Positions 14,698-15,611 of a stretch of 15,611 nucleotides of DNA are shown here, piece by piece; the first letter of the stretch is position 1; every line of letters begins with the position of its first letter. The DNA comes from JADHUC01 sp964617665 (GTDB taxonomy: Bacteria; Planctomycetota; Planctomycetia; Pirellulales; Pirellulaceae), in contig CAZUAH010000315.1 of NCBI GenBank assembly GCA_964617665.1, positions 1 through 15,611 on the forward strand. The letters are read 5' to 3'. The notes beneath the pieces were generated by a model that did not search any database, had not been told where the DNA came from, and worked only from the letters and a program-made list of their open reading frames with translations. The translations under genes were made by a program, and so were the position numbers.

Positions 14698-15611
14698 ATG
14701 AATCCTGAAGCGAAGCCTATTCTTGTGATCGGTGGCGGTATTTCGGGAATGACTGCGGCGTTGGAAGCTGCCGAAGTTGGCCATCGTGTCATTCTCGTGG
14801 AACGAGAGGCTTATCTTGGCGGGCGTGTGATGCGAACGCATCGGTATTTCCCCAAGATGTGTCCGCCGACTTGCGGATTTGAAATCAACGTCCGCAGAAT
14901 CAGGCGAAATCCACGCATCACCGTCCATACGCTGTCTACGGTCGAAGAAATCTCGGGCAGCGCGGGCAACTTCAAGGCCAAGATCAAGACGCTGCCGAGG
15001 TACGTCACCGGAAAGCACGACATAGATGAATCGGTGATGGAGCAACTGAGTTCCGAGCGGGACAACGATTTCAACTTGGGGATGGATAAGACCAAGGCGC
15101 TCTATATGCCCCACGACATGGCTTATCCGCCGGTTGCGGTTCTCGACCGCGATGCTCTCTCCGACGACGATGCTGCTGCGCTGCAGGCTGTCTGCCCTCC
15201 CGACGCGATTGATCTGGAGATGACGGAGAAGCAGTTCGAGGTGGAAGTCGGTTCCGTTATCGCGGCAACCGGTTGGCGTCCCTACGACGCCGCTAAGATC
15301 GACAACCTGGGCTTTGGGAAATGCGAGAACGTTATCACGAACGTCATGATGGAGCGTCTGGCAGCTCAGCGCGGACCGACCGGCGGCGAGATCGTCCGGC
15401 CTTCTGATGGCAAGAAGGCGGAGAATGTTGCTTTCGTGCAGTGCGCCGGCTCGCGCGACGAAAATCACTTACCCTATTGCTCGGCGGTTTGCTGCATGGG
15501 CTCCATGAAGCAGGCCCGGTACGTCAGGGAGAAGAACGAGAACTCGAAGGCCACCATCTTCTACATCGACATTCGCACCATCGGCAGTCTGGAGAAGTTC
15601 TACTACGACAT
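14698..15611 (+). CDS. qmoA: QmoA/HdrA-like FAD protein, 3' end outside the window
   Basis: The frame is open from ATG 14698 to the window edge (304 codons). It closely resembles QmoA, the HdrA-like FAD subunit of the quinone-interacting membrane-bound oxidoreductase that exchanges electrons with APS reductase in sulfate reducers and some sulfur oxidisers. Visible features are the FAD loop GGGISG (12-17), the Cys55-x3-Cys59 pair in CPPTCGFEIN, family stretches ATGWRPYDAAKI (190-201) and IVRPSDGK (232-239), and the HdrA cysteine set Cys249, Cys261, Cys265, Cys266 (QCAGSRDENHLPYCSAVCC). Between residues 104 and 168, where many HdrA proteins carry a ferredoxin-type insertion, only Cys166 remains. 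No sat, apr or qmoB gene is inside the window; qmoB and qmoC would be expected just beyond the edge. A general HdrA of another complex is the alternative. Confidence 0.85.
   Translation, partial: MNPEAKPILVIGGGISGMTAALEAAEVGHRVILVEREAYLGGRVMRTHRYFPKMCPPTCGFEINVRRIRRNPRITVHTLSTVEEISGSAGNFKAKIKTLPRYVTGKHDIDESVMEQLSSERDNDFNLGMDKTKALYMPHDMAYPPVAVLDRDALSDDDAAALQAVCPPDAIDLEMTEKQFEVEVGSVIAATGWRPYDAAKIDNLGFGKCENVITNVMMERLAAQRGPTGGEIVRPSDGKKAENVAFVQCAGSRDENHLPYCSAVCCMGSMKQARYVREKNENSKATIFYIDIRTIGSLEKFYYD

Noticed and set aside
14539..15468. 309-codon open frame on the - strand
   Set aside because: It is antisense to the QmoA-like gene, whose protein has many conserved motifs; the - strand product resembles nothing.

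Overview
The window looks like a chromosomal fragment from a bacterium of the Planctomycetes, probably the Pirellulales side of the phylum. This is an inference from the moderately high GC, the gene families present, and several palindromic repeats whose spurious translations (such as GEAPAEP and NPEPEGD) I associate with planctomycete genomes. No rRNA, tRNA, CRISPR array or transposase gene was seen. The window starts inside or just upstream of a sugar gene cluster and ends inside a qmoA-like gene.

Region 1 (41-7997, all + strand) is a surface-polysaccharide or deoxysugar cluster. It holds an N-terminally short GNAT/CelD-type acyltransferase, CDP-glucose 4,6-dehydratase (rfbG), a PLP enzyme of the glutamate-1-semialdehyde aminomutase type, a DUF4910 zinc aminopeptidase-like protein, a sugar C-methyltransferase, glucose-1-phosphate cytidylyltransferase (rfbF) and a PIG-L zinc deacetylase. 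RfbF and RfbG together would make CDP-4-keto-6-deoxyglucose. The other genes suggest a C-methylated, probably amino- or acyl-modified CDP-sugar. No rfbH-type 3-dehydrase and no glycosyltransferase is visible.

Region 2 (8110-12626, - strand) is a sulfur-assimilation pair. Cysteine synthase is transcribed first. It is followed by a 1142-residue fusion of a siroheme sulfite/nitrite reductase, a GltD/DsrL-like FAD-NAD(P)H module and two C-terminal ferredoxin clusters. The fusion would take electrons from NAD(P)H to sulfite in one chain, and CysK would fix the sulfide. Two features stand out. Both halves of the reductase carry the C-x5-C...C-x3-C cluster motif, and a 79-bp palindromic repeat lies in frame in the linker between the reductase and its electron donor.

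Region 3 (12820-15611) holds a small cysteine-rich CGGC-domain protein, a small acidic protein of unknown role, a divergent single-domain response regulator with an insertion, and the first 304 codons of a QmoA/HdrA-like flavoprotein behind a good sigma70-type promoter. Four different palindromic repeats lie between 8027 and 13319, three intergenic and one inside the reductase gene.
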